NCBI RefSeq assembly: GCF_030161555.1
Contig: NZ_BSUK01000001.1
Location: forward strand, 1,674,001 to 1,738,000
Direction of reading: 5' to 3'
Origin: Luteimicrobium album
GTDB lineage: Bacteria > Actinomycetota > Actinomycetes > Actinomycetales > Cellulomonadaceae
DNA length: 64,000 bases
Shown: positions 37,301-46,013 of the stretch, piece after piece
Position numbering within the stretch: the first letter of the stretch is position 1
How the letters are laid out: each line of letters opens with the position of its first letter
Program-made: the position numbers and the translations under genes
Notes under the pieces: model-generated
Told to the model about the DNA's origin: nothing
Seen by the model: the letters and a program-made list of their open reading frames with translations, nothing else
Databases searched by the model: none

Positions 37301-38497
37301 TCAGTGCAGGACGTCCGCCAGGTCGTACCGTGCGACCTCCTCGAGCTGCTCGTAGGTGCAGGTCTCGGGGTCGCGGTCGTCGCGCCACCGCACGAGCCGG
37401 GCGGTGTGCCGGAACCGGTCGCCCTCCATGTGCTCGTACCGCACCTCGGCGACGAGCACGGGGTCGAGCGGCACGAACGACAGGTCCTTCTTCGCGTTCC
37501 ACCGCGACACCCCGCCGGGCAGCCGCGAGTCCCCGGACGTCGCGTCGGTCTGCCACCTCGCCCACGGGTGCTGGGTGAGCGGCACCTCGAGGGGCTTCAG
37601 CTCGTCGACGAGCTCCGCCCGCCTCGCCGTGGTGAAGGACGCGGCGACGCCCACGTGGTGGAGCGTGCCGCCGTCGTCGTACAGGCCGAGAAGGAGCGAG
37701 CCGAGCAGCGGCCGCTCCGCGGTCGACGTCTTGTGCAGGCGGTACCCCGCGACGACGACGTCCGCCGTCCGTTCGTGCTTGATCTTCGCCCAGCCGCGCT
37801 TGTCGGGCTGGTAGGTCGAGGCGAGCGGCTTGGCGACGACGCCGTCGAGCCCCGCGCCCTCGAACACCTCGAACCAGCGCTGCGCCTCGTCCGGGTCGCG
37901 CGTGGTCTGGGAGAGGTACACGCCCGACGACGTCGTCAGGTCCGCAGCGGACGTCGCCCGGGTGCGGCTCGCGTCGCCCAGGGCGTCCTCCAGGAGCCTG
38001 CGGCGCTCCGCGAGCGGCGTCCCGGTGAGGTCGTCGTCGCCCAGCGCCAGGAGGTCGAACACGACGAGCGAGGCGGGCGTCTGCTCGGCCAGCAGCTTCA
38101 CGCGGGACGCGGCGGGGTGGATGCGGTCCTGGAGGCGGTCGAAGTCGAGGCGGGTGGCTGAGGACGGAGCCCCCTGCTCGTCGACTGCGCCCTCCGGCCG
38201 GACGACCACGAGCTCCCCGTCGACGACGCAGCGCTCCGGCAGCGCCGCCAGCAGCGCCTCGACGACCTCGGGGAAGTACCGCGTGAGGGGCTTGGTGTTC
38301 CGGCTCCCGAGCTCGACGTCGTCGCCGTCGCGGAACACGATGCAGCGGAACCCGTCCCACTTGGGCTCGTACGACCAGCCGGAGTCCGGGTCCGTGCCGT
38401 CGCGGGGGATCGTCCCGACCGCCTTGGCGAGCATCGGCAGGACGGGTGGGCGCACGGGCAGGGACGCGAAGCGCGCGGGGGAGTCGTCGTCGGCCAC
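37301..38497 (-). CDS. ATP-dependent DNA ligase (LigC/LigD ligase-domain type)
   Basis: 398 residues from GTG 38497. The nucleotidyl-transferase core is intact: the adenylated Lys in SYEPKWDGFRCIVF (motif I, near residue 48), VVDGELVVV (motif III), SLVVFDLLAL, DGVVAKPLASTYQP (motif IV) and RGWAKIKHERTADVVVAGYR (motif V). An OB-fold domain follows. There is no polymerase or nuclease domain, so it is a stand-alone LigC-like enzyme. The LigD-type polymerase protein is encoded 6.6 kb away on the other strand, and the two may work together in end joining or base-excision repair. Confidence 0.88.
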   Translation of the reverse strand: MADDDSPARFASLPVRPPVLPMLAKAVGTIPRDGTDPDSGWSYEPKWDGFRCIVFRDGDDVELGSRNTKPLTRYFPEVVEALLAALPERCVVDGELVVVRPEGAVDEQGAPSSATRLDFDRLQDRIHPAASRVKLLAEQTPASLVVFDLLALGDDDLTGTPLAERRRLLEDALGDASRTRATSAADLTTSSGVYLSQTTRDPDEAQRWFEVFEGAGLDGVVAKPLASTYQPDKRGWAKIKHERTADVVVAGYRLHKTSTAERPLLGSLLLGLYDDGGTLHHVGVAASFTTARRAELVDELKPLEVPLTQHPWARWQTDATSGDSRLPGGVSRWNAKKDLSFVPLDPVLVAEVRYEHMEGDRFRHTARLVRWRDDRDPETCTYEQLEEVARYDLADVLH

Positions 38498-38510
38498 GGC
38501 CCCACGCTAG

Positions 38511-38592
38511 GCCGAGCACGGGATCTCAGCCCGCCGAGCACGGCCTGCGCGCCCGTCCGCTCGAGCGGACGGGCGCGGGCCCCGTGTTCGGC
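38511..38592 (+). repeat. Nested palindrome, CACGG type
   Basis: GCCGAGCACGG occurs at 38511-38521 and 38533-38543. An inverted copy with one change (GCCGAACACGG) lies at 38582-38592. Between them is a perfect 28-nt palindrome (38549-38576) centred on CTCGAG. It lies between the ligase start and the dienelactone hydrolase end, both leftward genes. Confidence 0.82.
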
Positions 38593-38611
38593 GGAAGGGG
38601 TTGTGGGCCGG

Positions 38612-39444
38612 TCAGGCGAGGACGTGCGTGAGGAAGTCCGTGAACGCCACCCACGAGCGGCGGTCGGCCTCCGGGCGGAACGACGGCTGGTCCGCGATCG
38701 TGTACGCGTGCGGTGCGCCGCCGTACAGCGTCACCTCCCACGGCACCCCGGCGGCCCGCAGCTCGTCGGTGAACGCGTGCACCGCGTCGTCGGGCACGAC
38801 GGCGTCGTCCCCGCCGCCCAGGATCAGCACGCTGCCCCGGATCTCGCCCGCGTCGGACGGGTCGTGCGTGACCAGGCGCGCGTGGAACGCCACCGTGCCC
38901 CGCAGGTCCGCGCCCGTGCGGGCCAGCTCGAGCGCGCCCGACCCGCCGAAGCAGTACCCCGCCGCGACGACCCGGCCGGCGTCCACGGCGGGTTGGGCGT
39001 CGAGCCACTCGTACGCGGCGTGCAGCCTCCCGCGGAGCAGGCCGAGGTCCTGGTAGTAGCGGCCGGCGGTGGCGGAGGCCTCGTCGTGCGTGGCCGGGCG
39101 CCCGTCGAGCCCGTAGACGTCGGCCGCGAACGCCACGTACCCGAGCCGCGCCAGCATGTGGGCGCGCGCCCGGACGGTCGGCCCGACCCCGAGCCAGTCG
39201 TGGACCAGCAGGACGGCGGGGCGAGGGTGCGCGGGGTCGAGCGCGTCGTCCCAGGCGACGTAGCCCTCGAGGGGCGTGGCGCCGTCGTGCACGTATCCGA
39301 CCTCGCCGCCGACGACGCGCGAGCCGGCGGGCTCGGGGACGCTCGCCACGACGTCGTGCCAGGCGGGCGGGTAGGCGGACGGGTCGAACGGGGTGGCGGG
39401 CGCCGTCGTCGGGAAACGGGGGCGGAGTCGGACGGAGCGGTCAT
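38612..39444 (-). CDS. Dienelactone hydrolase family protein
   Basis: About 277 residues. The likely start is ATG 39444 (MTAPSDSAP), with one base missing in the run at 39418-39422 before RFPTTAPATPFDPSAYPP. A GTG-initiated frame from 39469 would avoid the shift but gives an unlikely Arg-rich leader. The fold is clear: PAVLLVHDWLGVGPTVRARA, nucleophile Cys in VVAAGYCFGGSGALELA (the GxCxGG of dienelactone hydrolases), acid in ILGGGDDAVVPDDAVHAF and His in GGAPHAYTIAD. It hydrolyses a small lactone or ester in the cytoplasm. The natural substrate is unknown. Confidence 0.82.
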
Positions 39445-39461
39445 GTCTTCGGACGTTACGC

Positions 39462-39491
39462 CCGAGCACGCGATCTCGGCCCCCGAGGACG
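39462..39491 (+). repeat. Degenerate half of a CACGG-type nested palindrome
   Basis: CCGAGCACG at 39462-39470, then CGATCTCGGCCC, then CCGAGGACG at 39483-39491, aligns with the left half of the element at 38511 (which reads CCGAGCACGG, GATCTCAGCCC, CCGAGCACGG) with a few changes. No inverted right arm follows. It sits in the divergent gap between the hydrolase and the copper cluster. Confidence 0.5.
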
Positions 39492-39542
39492 TGGCGCGAG
39501 CGGTGTGGGGACCCGGGGTGGCGGCGCGGGTACCCTGGCCGG

Positions 39543-40216
39543 GTGGACGGGACCCGCGGCAGCTCGGACGGCGCAGGCCTCCTGAGCGCCGCCGTGCGGC
39601 CCTACGCGCGCGGCGCCCGCGTCGTCCTGATCGGCTCGACGGCGCTCGCGACGGGCCTCGGCGCTCACCTCCTCGGCGGCAGCCGCGTCCCCGGCGGGCT
39701 GGGACTCGCGGCGCTCGCGACCCTCTGCCTCGTCGTCGCCGGGCTCCTCGCGCTCGGCCGGCTCCGTGCCGTCACCCTCGTGCCCGCGCTCGGCGCGCTG
39801 CAGGTCGTCCTGCACCTCGGTCTCGACGTGCTCACCCCCGCGGCCCACGCCGCGGTGCCCACGGGCGGACCGCACGCCATGGCCGGCATGACCGTCGACC
39901 CGGCGGCGCTCGCGAGCGCCGCCGCCGCGCCCGCCATGCACATGACGACGTCGCCCGCGATGGTCGCCGCGCACACCGTCGCGGTACTCGTGACCGCCTC
40001 CTCCTCGTCGTCGGGGACCGGGCCGCGCTCGCCGCGGTCCGCTGGTGGTCGGTCGTCCGGCCGCGCGTCGAGGCCGTCGTGGCGGGTCCGGTCGTCGTGC
40101 CGCCCCGCGCCGCGACCGTGGACGCCGCGCCCCGCCCGTGCCGGGCGCTCGTCGTCGCGCGCCGCGGGCTGGGACGCCGCGGACCGCCGCGCCCGGCGTT
40201 CGCCCTCGCAGCCTGA
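39543..40216 (+). CDS. Copper-cluster membrane protein with His/Met-rich loop
   Basis: About 224 residues from GTG 39543. Membrane segments are seen near 25-45 (VVLIGSTALATGLGAHLLGG), 53-72, 78-97 and, after the frame break at 39997-40000 (one base missing in a CTC repeat), in LLLVVGDRAALAAVRWW. The loop between segments three and four is rich in His and Met: HAAVPTGGPHAMAGM and APAMHMTTSPAMVAAH, likely copper-binding outside the membrane. It is followed by YcnI and CopC genes, so a role in copper uptake or buffering is inferred. I do not recognise a named family. Confidence 0.65.
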
Positions 40217-40281
40217 GCCCGTCGTCGACCGGACGACGGGTGGTCCCGTTCGTCCTGCCGACAACCAGGAGCCTCTTCGTC

Positions 40282-41001
40282 ATGTCCGTCCTGCCCTTCG
40301 CGCGTCGCCGCGCGGCCCGACCTCTCGCCGTGAGCGCCACGGCGCTCGCCCTCACGCTCGCCGTCCCGCTCGCCGCCCAGGCGCACGTCCGCGTCGACCC
40401 GGGCCAGGCCACGGCCGGCAGCTACGCCGTCCTGACCTTCCGCGTCCCCACCGAGTCGGCCACGGCGTCGACCACGAAGGTCGTCGTGGACCTCCCCGCC
40501 GACCACCCCTTCAGCTCGGTCTCCTACCAGCCCGTCCCCGGCTGGACCACGAAGGTCGTCACGACGAAGCTCACCAAGCCCGTCGAGACGAAGGCCGGTG
40601 CGACGATCACCGAGGCGCCCACCCAGGTGATCTGGACCGCCGAGAGCGGCCATGACGTCGCCCCCGGTCAGTTCCAGCAGTTCACCGTCGCCGCGGGCCC
40701 CGTGCCCGACGACGTCACGAGCCTCGAGCTGCCCGCCCACCAGACGTACTCCGACGGGAGCGTCGTGGACTGGGACGAGGCGACGCCGGCGTCGGGCGAC
40801 GAGCCCGAGCACCCGGCGCCCGTGCTGCAGGTCGTGCCCGCCGGCGAGCCGGGCCACGCGAGCCCGGAGGCGTCGGACGACTCCGACGGGTCCTCGTCCG
40901 GGGTGGCCGTCGGGCTGGGCGTCGGCGGCCTGGTGCTCGGCGCCGCGGGCCTCGGGGCCGGGGTCGTCGCGCTGCGCCGCACCCGACGGGCGGACGCGTG
41001 A
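40282..41001 (+). CDS. YcnI/DUF1775 copper-associated protein
   Basis: 239 residues from ATG 40282 with ACCAGGAGCC ahead. A signal peptide ends at AAQA, so the mature protein begins with HVRVDPGQATAGSYAVLTFRVP. The N-terminal His is the Cu(II) ligand in YcnI. The DUF1775 domain continues with KVVVDLPADHPFSSVSYQPVPGW and GQFQQFTVAAGPVPDD, with the conserved Trp in VIWTAES. An acidic stalk and a C-terminal helix (VAVGLGVGGLVLGAAGLGAGVVAL) then RRTRR anchor it to the membrane facing outward. Its stop overlaps the copC start. Confidence 0.88.
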   Translation: MSVLPFARRRAARPLAVSATALALTLAVPLAAQAHVRVDPGQATAGSYAVLTFRVPTESATASTTKVVVDLPADHPFSSVSYQPVPGWTTKVVTTKLTKPVETKAGATITEAPTQVIWTAESGHDVAPGQFQQFTVAAGPVPDDVTSLELPAHQTYSDGSVVDWDEATPASGDEPEHPAPVLQVVPAGEPGHASPEASDDSDGSSSGVAVGLGVGGLVLGAAGLGAGVVALRRTRRADA

Positions 41002-41657
41002 GGCGCGGCCGGCTCGGTGGCGGGCTCGCCGCACTCGCCCTCGTCGCCGGGTTCGCGGGCGCCGTCCTCGTGGCGGCCCCCGCGTCCGCGCACGACTACG
41101 TCGTCTCGACGACCCCGAAGGCCGACACGACCGCCGACGCCGCGGTGCCCACGGTCGACGTCACGTTCGACGACGTCGTCCTCGACCCGCAGCACGACGG
41201 GTCCACCACGGTCCTCCAGGTGACGGACCCGTCCGGGAAGCACTTCGAGACGTCGTGCCCCGCGGTCTCGGGGCGGCAGATCTCGGTGCCGACCGCGCTC
41301 GGGGACGCCGGTGCGTACACCGTGACGTGGCGGATCGTCTCCGCGGACGGGCACCCGGTGTCCGGGACGTTCGGGTTTGAGTACCGGCCGCCGTCGGGCA
41401 CGACGAGCGCCGCCGGACAGGCCGCGTCCCCGTGCGGCGGCTCGACCGCGCAGGCGGGCGCGGCCACGGCCACGAAGGCGAACGGCAGCAGCGCGGTCTC
41501 GCCGGGCGTCGTGGTCGGGATCGTCGTGGCGGTCGTCGTGCTCGCGGCCGTCGTGGCGGTGCTGCTGACCCGGCGGGCACGCCGCTCGCTCGACGCCGCG
41601 CCGGACGCCGCGGCCGACGGCGCCCCGGACGACGCCCCGCAGGCGCCGGGAGAGTGA
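40998..41657 (+). CDS. copC: CopC-domain copper-binding protein
   Basis: 219 residues from GTG 40998, overlapping YcnI (GTGA). After a signal peptide (cleavage ASA-HDYVV) the mature N-terminus starts with His, a Cu(II) ligand in CopC. The domain carries VDVTFDDVVLDPQHDGSTT and VTWRIVSADGHPVSGTFGFEYRP, the second conserved His-containing motif. A Ser/Ala linker, a C-terminal helix (VVVGIVVAVVVLAAVVAVLL) and a basic then acidic tail follow. No CopD membrane domain is fused. It probably passes copper to or from the membrane protein encoded first in the cluster. Confidence 0.88.
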   Translation: MRRGRLGGGLAALALVAGFAGAVLVAAPASAHDYVVSTTPKADTTADAAVPTVDVTFDDVVLDPQHDGSTTVLQVTDPSGKHFETSCPAVSGRQISVPTALGDAGAYTVTWRIVSADGHPVSGTFGFEYRPPSGTTSAAGQAASPCGGSTAQAGAATATKANGSSAVSPGVVVGIVVAVVVLAAVVAVLLTRRARRSLDAAPDAAADGAPDDAPQAPGE

Positions 41658-41660
41658 CCG

Positions 41661-42188
41661 TCAGGGCCGTGGCAGCTCGAGCGCCATCTCGAGGTCGCGG
41701 GTGCTCGGGTCGAGGCGGTAGGGCGTCCCGCCCCCGGTGAGCACGAAGCCCTCACGCTCGTAGAACCGCCGCGCGCGAGGGTTGTGCTCGTGGACCTCGA
41801 GCAGCAGCCGGTCCGCGCCAACCTCGTCGCGGGCCCACACGACGACCCCCGCGAGGAGCCGGCGCGGCAGGTCGCTGCCCCGGTGCGCGGGGGCGACGTA
41901 GACGGACGCGAGGCACGGGACGCCGTCGGGCCGGCGGTAGCCGCTCATCGTGCCGACCCAGCGGCCCGTCCGCGTGCCGTCCGCGGCGAGCGGGACGGCC
42001 CCGAGCACGAGCGAGCCCGGCAGCGTGTGCTGCCGGGCTCGCTCGCGCCACTCGGGCTCCGTCCGGGCCTGGGCGGTCGCGAGGGTCTCGAGATAGGCGA
42101 GCGGGGTGTCGGCGAGCATCTCGAGACGGATGTCACGCATCGCCGCCCAGTCGTCCGCCGTCGCGCGGACGACGTCGACCCTGCCCAT
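41661..42188 (-). CDS. GNAT family N-acetyltransferase
   Basis: 175 residues from ATG 42188. The first strand/helix is VVRATADDWAAMRDIRLEML. The acetyl-CoA motif is LASVYVAPAHRGSDLPRRLLAGVVVWARDE near 95-125 and the C-terminal motif LLEVHEHNPRARRFYEREGFVLTG. The complete fold is present. It ends 3 bp from the CopC stop on the other strand. It is the last of three leftward genes. The substrate is unknown. Confidence 0.82.
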   Translation of the reverse strand: MGRVDVVRATADDWAAMRDIRLEMLADTPLAYLETLATAQARTEPEWRERARQHTLPGSLVLGAVPLAADGTRTGRWVGTMSGYRRPDGVPCLASVYVAPAHRGSDLPRRLLAGVVVWARDEVGADRLLLEVHEHNPRARRFYEREGFVLTGGGTPYRLDPSTRDLEMALELPRP

Positions 42189-42210
42189 GCCGGCCCGCTG
42201 ACGGCCGCGC

Positions 42211-42588
42211 TCAGCCCGCGAGCGCGCGTGCCTTGAGGCGGTCGAACTCCTCCTGCGAGATCGTCCCGGCGTCCAGCAGCGACTTCGCGGTCGAGATCTG
42301 GTCGGCCGGGGACTTCGCAGCCGTCTGCCTGATGTAGGCGTCGGTGTCGTTCTTCGCCTGCACGACCGCCGAGGCCTGCCGCGCCGCCATCCCCTGGCCG
42401 CGCGCGATCAGGTAGACGAGCCCGGTGATCACGGGGAACACGATGAGGAAGATGATCCACACGGCCTTCCAGCCGCCCGACAGCTCCCGGTCACGGAACA
42501 GGTCGGTGAAGATCTGGATCAGGACGAAGATGTAGGCGATGAAGAGGAAGACACCGATGATCCACCAGAAGTAGTCCCACACGGTCAC
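42211..42588 (-). CDS. PLDc_N and SHOCT domain membrane protein
   Basis: 125 residues from GTG 42588 with AGGTGA upstream. Two helices, about 5-30 (FWWIIGVFLFIAYIFVLIQIF) and 43-62 (AVWIIFLIVFPVITGLVYLI), with DLFRDRELSGGWKAVWI between, form the cardiolipin-synthase N-terminal (PLDc_N) hairpin. The C-terminal STAKSLLDAGTISQEEFDRLKARAL is a SHOCT short helix motif. It lacks any catalytic part. Such proteins are thought to be membrane-associated scaffolds. Confidence 0.8.
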   Translation of the reverse strand: MTVWDYFWWIIGVFLFIAYIFVLIQIFTDLFRDRELSGGWKAVWIIFLIVFPVITGLVYLIARGQGMAARQASAVVQAKNDTDAYIRQTAAKSPADQISTAKSLLDAGTISQEEFDRLKARALAG

Positions 42589-42622
42589 GGTCGGTCACCT
42601 TTCGAGAGTTGGGGAAGAGCCG

Positions 42623-43036
42623 TCACGCCGGGGCGGCGCCGTTGTTCTGGCGCCCCGTTCCCTGGCGCCGGTTGCGCAGGAAGATGAGGGGCAGGACGAG
42701 CGTCGCGATCGCCGTGACGAGCCACACGACGAGCGTCGCGAGGATCCACGGGACGACGCCGCCGGTGATCGACAGCCCGTCGCCGATCAGCGACGCGAGC
42801 AGCAGCCCGAGGAACGCGGAGACGAGCCCCACACCCCCGATGAAAGCGTTCGCGTAGCGCCGCGTCATCTTGAGGATGAACGGCGTGAGGATCCACTGCA
42901 CGAGGCAGTAGACGACGACGGCGAGGAGGAACCCGCCGACGGTCAGGTGGACGTCGTCGATGAGCAGCGACGCCACCCAGAGCCCGAGTGCCGCGGAACC
43001 GAGGAAGATCCCCGTCCGGATGAGGAAGACCACCAT
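42623..43036 (-). CDS. Four-helix membrane protein of YvlD/phage-holin-4 type
   Basis: 137 residues from ATG 43036. Four hydrophobic segments are seen: FLIRTGIFLGSAALGLWVAS, VGGFLLAVVVYCLVQWIL, YANAFIGGVGLVSAFLGLLL and VVPWILATLVVWLVTAIATL. Repeats such as LLIDDVHLTVGGFL and LIGDGLSITGGVVP resemble YvlD proteins, which are not true holins. A basic tail ends with RQGTGRQNNGAAPA. It is 34 bp ahead of the PLDc_N/SHOCT gene, probably in one operon. Confidence 0.7.
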   Translation of the reverse strand: MVVFLIRTGIFLGSAALGLWVASLLIDDVHLTVGGFLLAVVVYCLVQWILTPFILKMTRRYANAFIGGVGLVSAFLGLLLASLIGDGLSITGGVVPWILATLVVWLVTAIATLVLPLIFLRNRRQGTGRQNNGAAPA

Positions 43037-43196
43037 GGCGCTCAAGGTAGCGCCGGGCCGCGTGCGCGGCGCGGTGAACTGCGGGCGAAGTGCGAAGGCC
43101 ACCCTGAACGGATGAGTTCGTACCGGTTCGCCGGGCCTGGCACGGGTGCCGGGACGATAACCTGGGAACCCGTCACCCGCCGCCCGGAGGCCGCCT

Positions 43197-45118
43197 GTGG
43201 ACCTTGCCATCCCCCTCGTCCTGGGCGCGATCGCAGTGATCGTCGTGACGGCCTTCGCGCCGCGCCTCGGGATCGCCGCGCCGCTGATCCTCGTGGTCGT
43301 CGGCGTCGCCGTGAGCTTCCTGCCCTTCGTCTCCGCGGTCGAGCTCGAACCGGAGCTGATCCTCGGCGGGGTCCTGCCACCGCTCCTGTACTCGTCGGCC
43401 GTCAGCATGCCGACCATGGACTTCCGGCGGGACTTCAAGCTCATCGGCGGGCTGTCCGTGATCCTCGTCGTCGTCACGTCGGTGCTGATCGGGTGGGTGC
43501 TGTACCTCGTCGTCCCCGACATCAACTTCCCGATGGGTGTCGCGCTGGGCGCGATCATCAGCCCCACGGACGCGGTGGCGACGTCGATCGTGAAACGGCT
43601 CGGGGTGTCCCCGCGCATCGTCACGATCCTCGAGGGGAGTCGCTGCTCAACGACGCGTCCGCGCTCGTGGTGCTGCGGTCGGCGGTCGCCGCGATGGCCG
43701 GCGCCGTCTCGCTCGGCCACGTCGCCTGGGACTTCGTGTACGCGGTGGTCGTCGCGGTCGCGGTGGGGTTCGTCGTCGGGCGCGTGAGCCTCATGCTCCG
43801 AGCGCGCATCAACGACGCCGTCCTCAACACGGCGGCGTCCTTCGTGGTGCCGTTCGTCGCGTACCTGCCGGCGGAACACCTCGGTGCGTCGGGGCTCGTG
43901 GCGGTCGTCGTGACGGGCCTCGTCATGGGGCAGGGGGCGCCGCGCTACCTGCGGCCGCAGGACCGGCGCGCGGAGGAGTCGAACTGGCGGACCGTCGAGC
44001 TGCTGCTCGAGGGCGCGGTGTTCCTCCTCATGGGGCTCGAGCTGTTCGGCCTGGTCACCGAGGTGCACGAGGAGCACCAGAGCGCGATGAAGGCCGTCGT
44101 GATCGCGGCAGTCGCCTTCGCGGGCGTGCTCGTGGTGCGGACCGCGTTCCTCGTGCCGTTCCTCTTCGCGTTGCGGCGTGACCGCCGGGAGATGAAGCAG
44201 CAACGGGTCGCCCTCGCCAAGGCGCAGGAGCGGCTCGGGGCGCAGGACGAGCAGGGGCGAGACCTGCGGACCGACGCCGACGGGTCGAACCCCCGCCGCG
44301 AGCTCCCGCTGACCAACCTGGCGGGCAAGGCGCTCACCGAGCGCCAGCAGCGCCAGTTCAAGCGGCGGCTCGAGAGGAGCCGTGCCCGCATGGAGGACCT
44401 CGACGAGGAGCAGCGCGCCGAGCAGCGCGAGCAGCGCAAGAGCCGCATCCAGGACTTCGTCGACCGCCGTGTCGCCGACATCGACTACCTGACGGGCGAG
44501 CCGCTCGGCGCCAAGCAGGGCGTCGTGCTCGTCTGGGCGGGCATGCGCGGCGTCGTGACGCTCGCCGCGGCCCAGACGCTGCCTGAGGCCGTGACCGGCA
44601 ACGACGACTACCACCGCGCGCTCCTCGTCCTGATCGCCTTCATCGTCGCGGCCGGCAGCCTGTTCCTCCAGGGCGGGACGCTCGGCTGGGTGGTGCGCCG
44701 GCTCGACCTCGCGGGCGACGACGGCAGCTCGGCCCGCACGGAGCGCCAGCAGCTCGTCGCAGAGCTCGCCGGAAAGGCGGCCGACGAGTGCTCGCGCGAC
44801 GACCTCGTGCGCGCCGACGGCTCGCCCTACGACCCGGACGTCGTCGCGCTCGTCCGCCGCGAGTCGGTCCGGATCGTGGACGAGAACGGCTTCGACCTCG
44901 TCCCCGGCACGGAGAACACGCGCTACGACCAGTACCGGGAGCTGCGCATCCGGGTGATCCAGGCGCAGCGCGACGAGCTCCTGAGGATCCGCGACGTCGG
45001 GACGTACTCGGCGGACGCGCTCGGGAGCGTCCTGGAGGTGCTCGACGCCGACGAGATCGGGCTCGAGCTGCGCGGCTCGCACGACGAAGGCGACCCCGCG
45101 CCGCGTGCCGCGGAATAG
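43197..45118 (+). CDS. Na+/H+ antiporter, CPA1 family
   Basis: About 640 residues from GTG 43197. Around 12 helices; the ion-site region reads GALGAIISPTDAVATSIVKR-like (here VALGAIISPTDAVATSIVKR) and then LEGESLLNDASALVVLR once one G is restored in GGGG 43634-43637. The Asp pair in these motifs is typical of NhaP/YjcE. A central charged cytoplasmic coiled segment (RRDRREMKQQRVALAKAQER to EEQRAEQREQRKSRIQDF, roughly 325-415) is inserted before the last helices (GMRGVVTLAAAQTLP). The soluble C-terminus is acidic. Internal charged inserts of this sort occur in actinobacterial homologues and may sense pH. Confidence 0.87.
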
Positions 45119-45147
45119 CGCGGCCGTGCCCGGGGGTTTGCGGATGC

Positions 45148-45888
45148 GTGACGACCACGCCTGCCCCCGCCCCGACCGAGTCCGGCGACACAGCTGCGCC
45201 AGCCCGCGACGTCGCTGTCCTGGACAACCCTGCATGGCACGCGCTGCGCGGCGCGCACCGACGCTTCGCGCAGGAGCACGGGCTCGCGCTCCGCTACGAC
45301 CCCGAGGTCTCGCCGTTCGTGGCCCTGCCCGACGGCGCCCCTGCCGGCGCGTTCGATGACCTCGCCGCGCTCGTGGGGCCGGGCGTGGAGCTCGGCCTGA
45401 CCGGTCCGCTCACCGACGTCCCGGACGGGTGGGCGATCGGGTGGGCCGGCGACGGCGTCCAGATGGTGGCCGTGGGCGTGGACGCGCAGCCCGACGACGA
45501 GGCCGTGGTGCTGGGCGCCGCGGACGTCCCGGAGATGCTCGACCTGGTCGACCGCACCCAGCCCGGACCGTTCCGTCCTCGCACCGTCGAGCTCGGTACG
45601 TACCTCGGGATCCGCCGGGAGGGCCGGCTGGTCGCGATGGCCGGCGAGCGCATGCGGCCGCCGGGGTGGACCGAGGTCAGCGCCGTCTGCACGGACCCCG
45701 ACCACCGCGGGCAGGGCCTCGCGGCGCGGCTCGTGCGCGCCGTCGCGCACGGCGTCAGGGAGCGCGGGGACGAGGCCATCCTGCACGCGGCCTCCGCGAA
45801 CGAGGACGCGATCCGGCTCTACGAGCGGCTGGGGTTCGAGGTGCGCCGACCGGTCCGGTTCGTGGTGGCGCGCACCCCCGAGGGCTGA
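45148..45888 (+). CDS. GNAT acetyltransferase (FR47-like)
   Basis: 246 residues from GTG 45148. An N-terminal GNAT-like half (NPAWHALRGAHRRFAQEHGL to VQMVAVGVDAQP) is followed by the FR47 domain: TVELGTYLGIRREGRLVAMAGERMRPPGWTEVSAVCTDPDHRGQGLAARLVRAVAH, with the acetyl-CoA motif in RGQGLA near 195. LHAASANEDAIRLYERLGFEVRRPV closes the fold. Proteins of this type acetylate small molecules. The particular target is not evident. Confidence 0.83.
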   Translation: MTTTPAPAPTESGDTAAPARDVAVLDNPAWHALRGAHRRFAQEHGLALRYDPEVSPFVALPDGAPAGAFDDLAALVGPGVELGLTGPLTDVPDGWAIGWAGDGVQMVAVGVDAQPDDEAVVLGAADVPEMLDLVDRTQPGPFRPRTVELGTYLGIRREGRLVAMAGERMRPPGWTEVSAVCTDPDHRGQGLAARLVRAVAHGVRERGDEAILHAASANEDAIRLYERLGFEVRRPVRFVVARTPEG

Positions 45889-46013
45889 CCCCGTTCTCAC
45901 GCGTGGCGCGCAGCTCGGCGGCGGTGGCGAGCGGACGGAGCGCCGTGCCGCGCCCGGATCATGACCCCCGACCGGCCGACCAGGGATGGCGCGAGACCTC
46001 GTAGCCTGGACCG

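Noticed and set aside
42623..43036. Prophage holin
   Set aside because: The holin-4 label for YvlD-like proteins is historical. No lysin or other phage gene is near.
42623..45235. An 870-codon minus-strand frame across the antiporter gene
   Set aside because: Only its last 137 codons, from ATG 43036, encode a real membrane protein. The rest mirrors the antiporter and has no recognisable fold.
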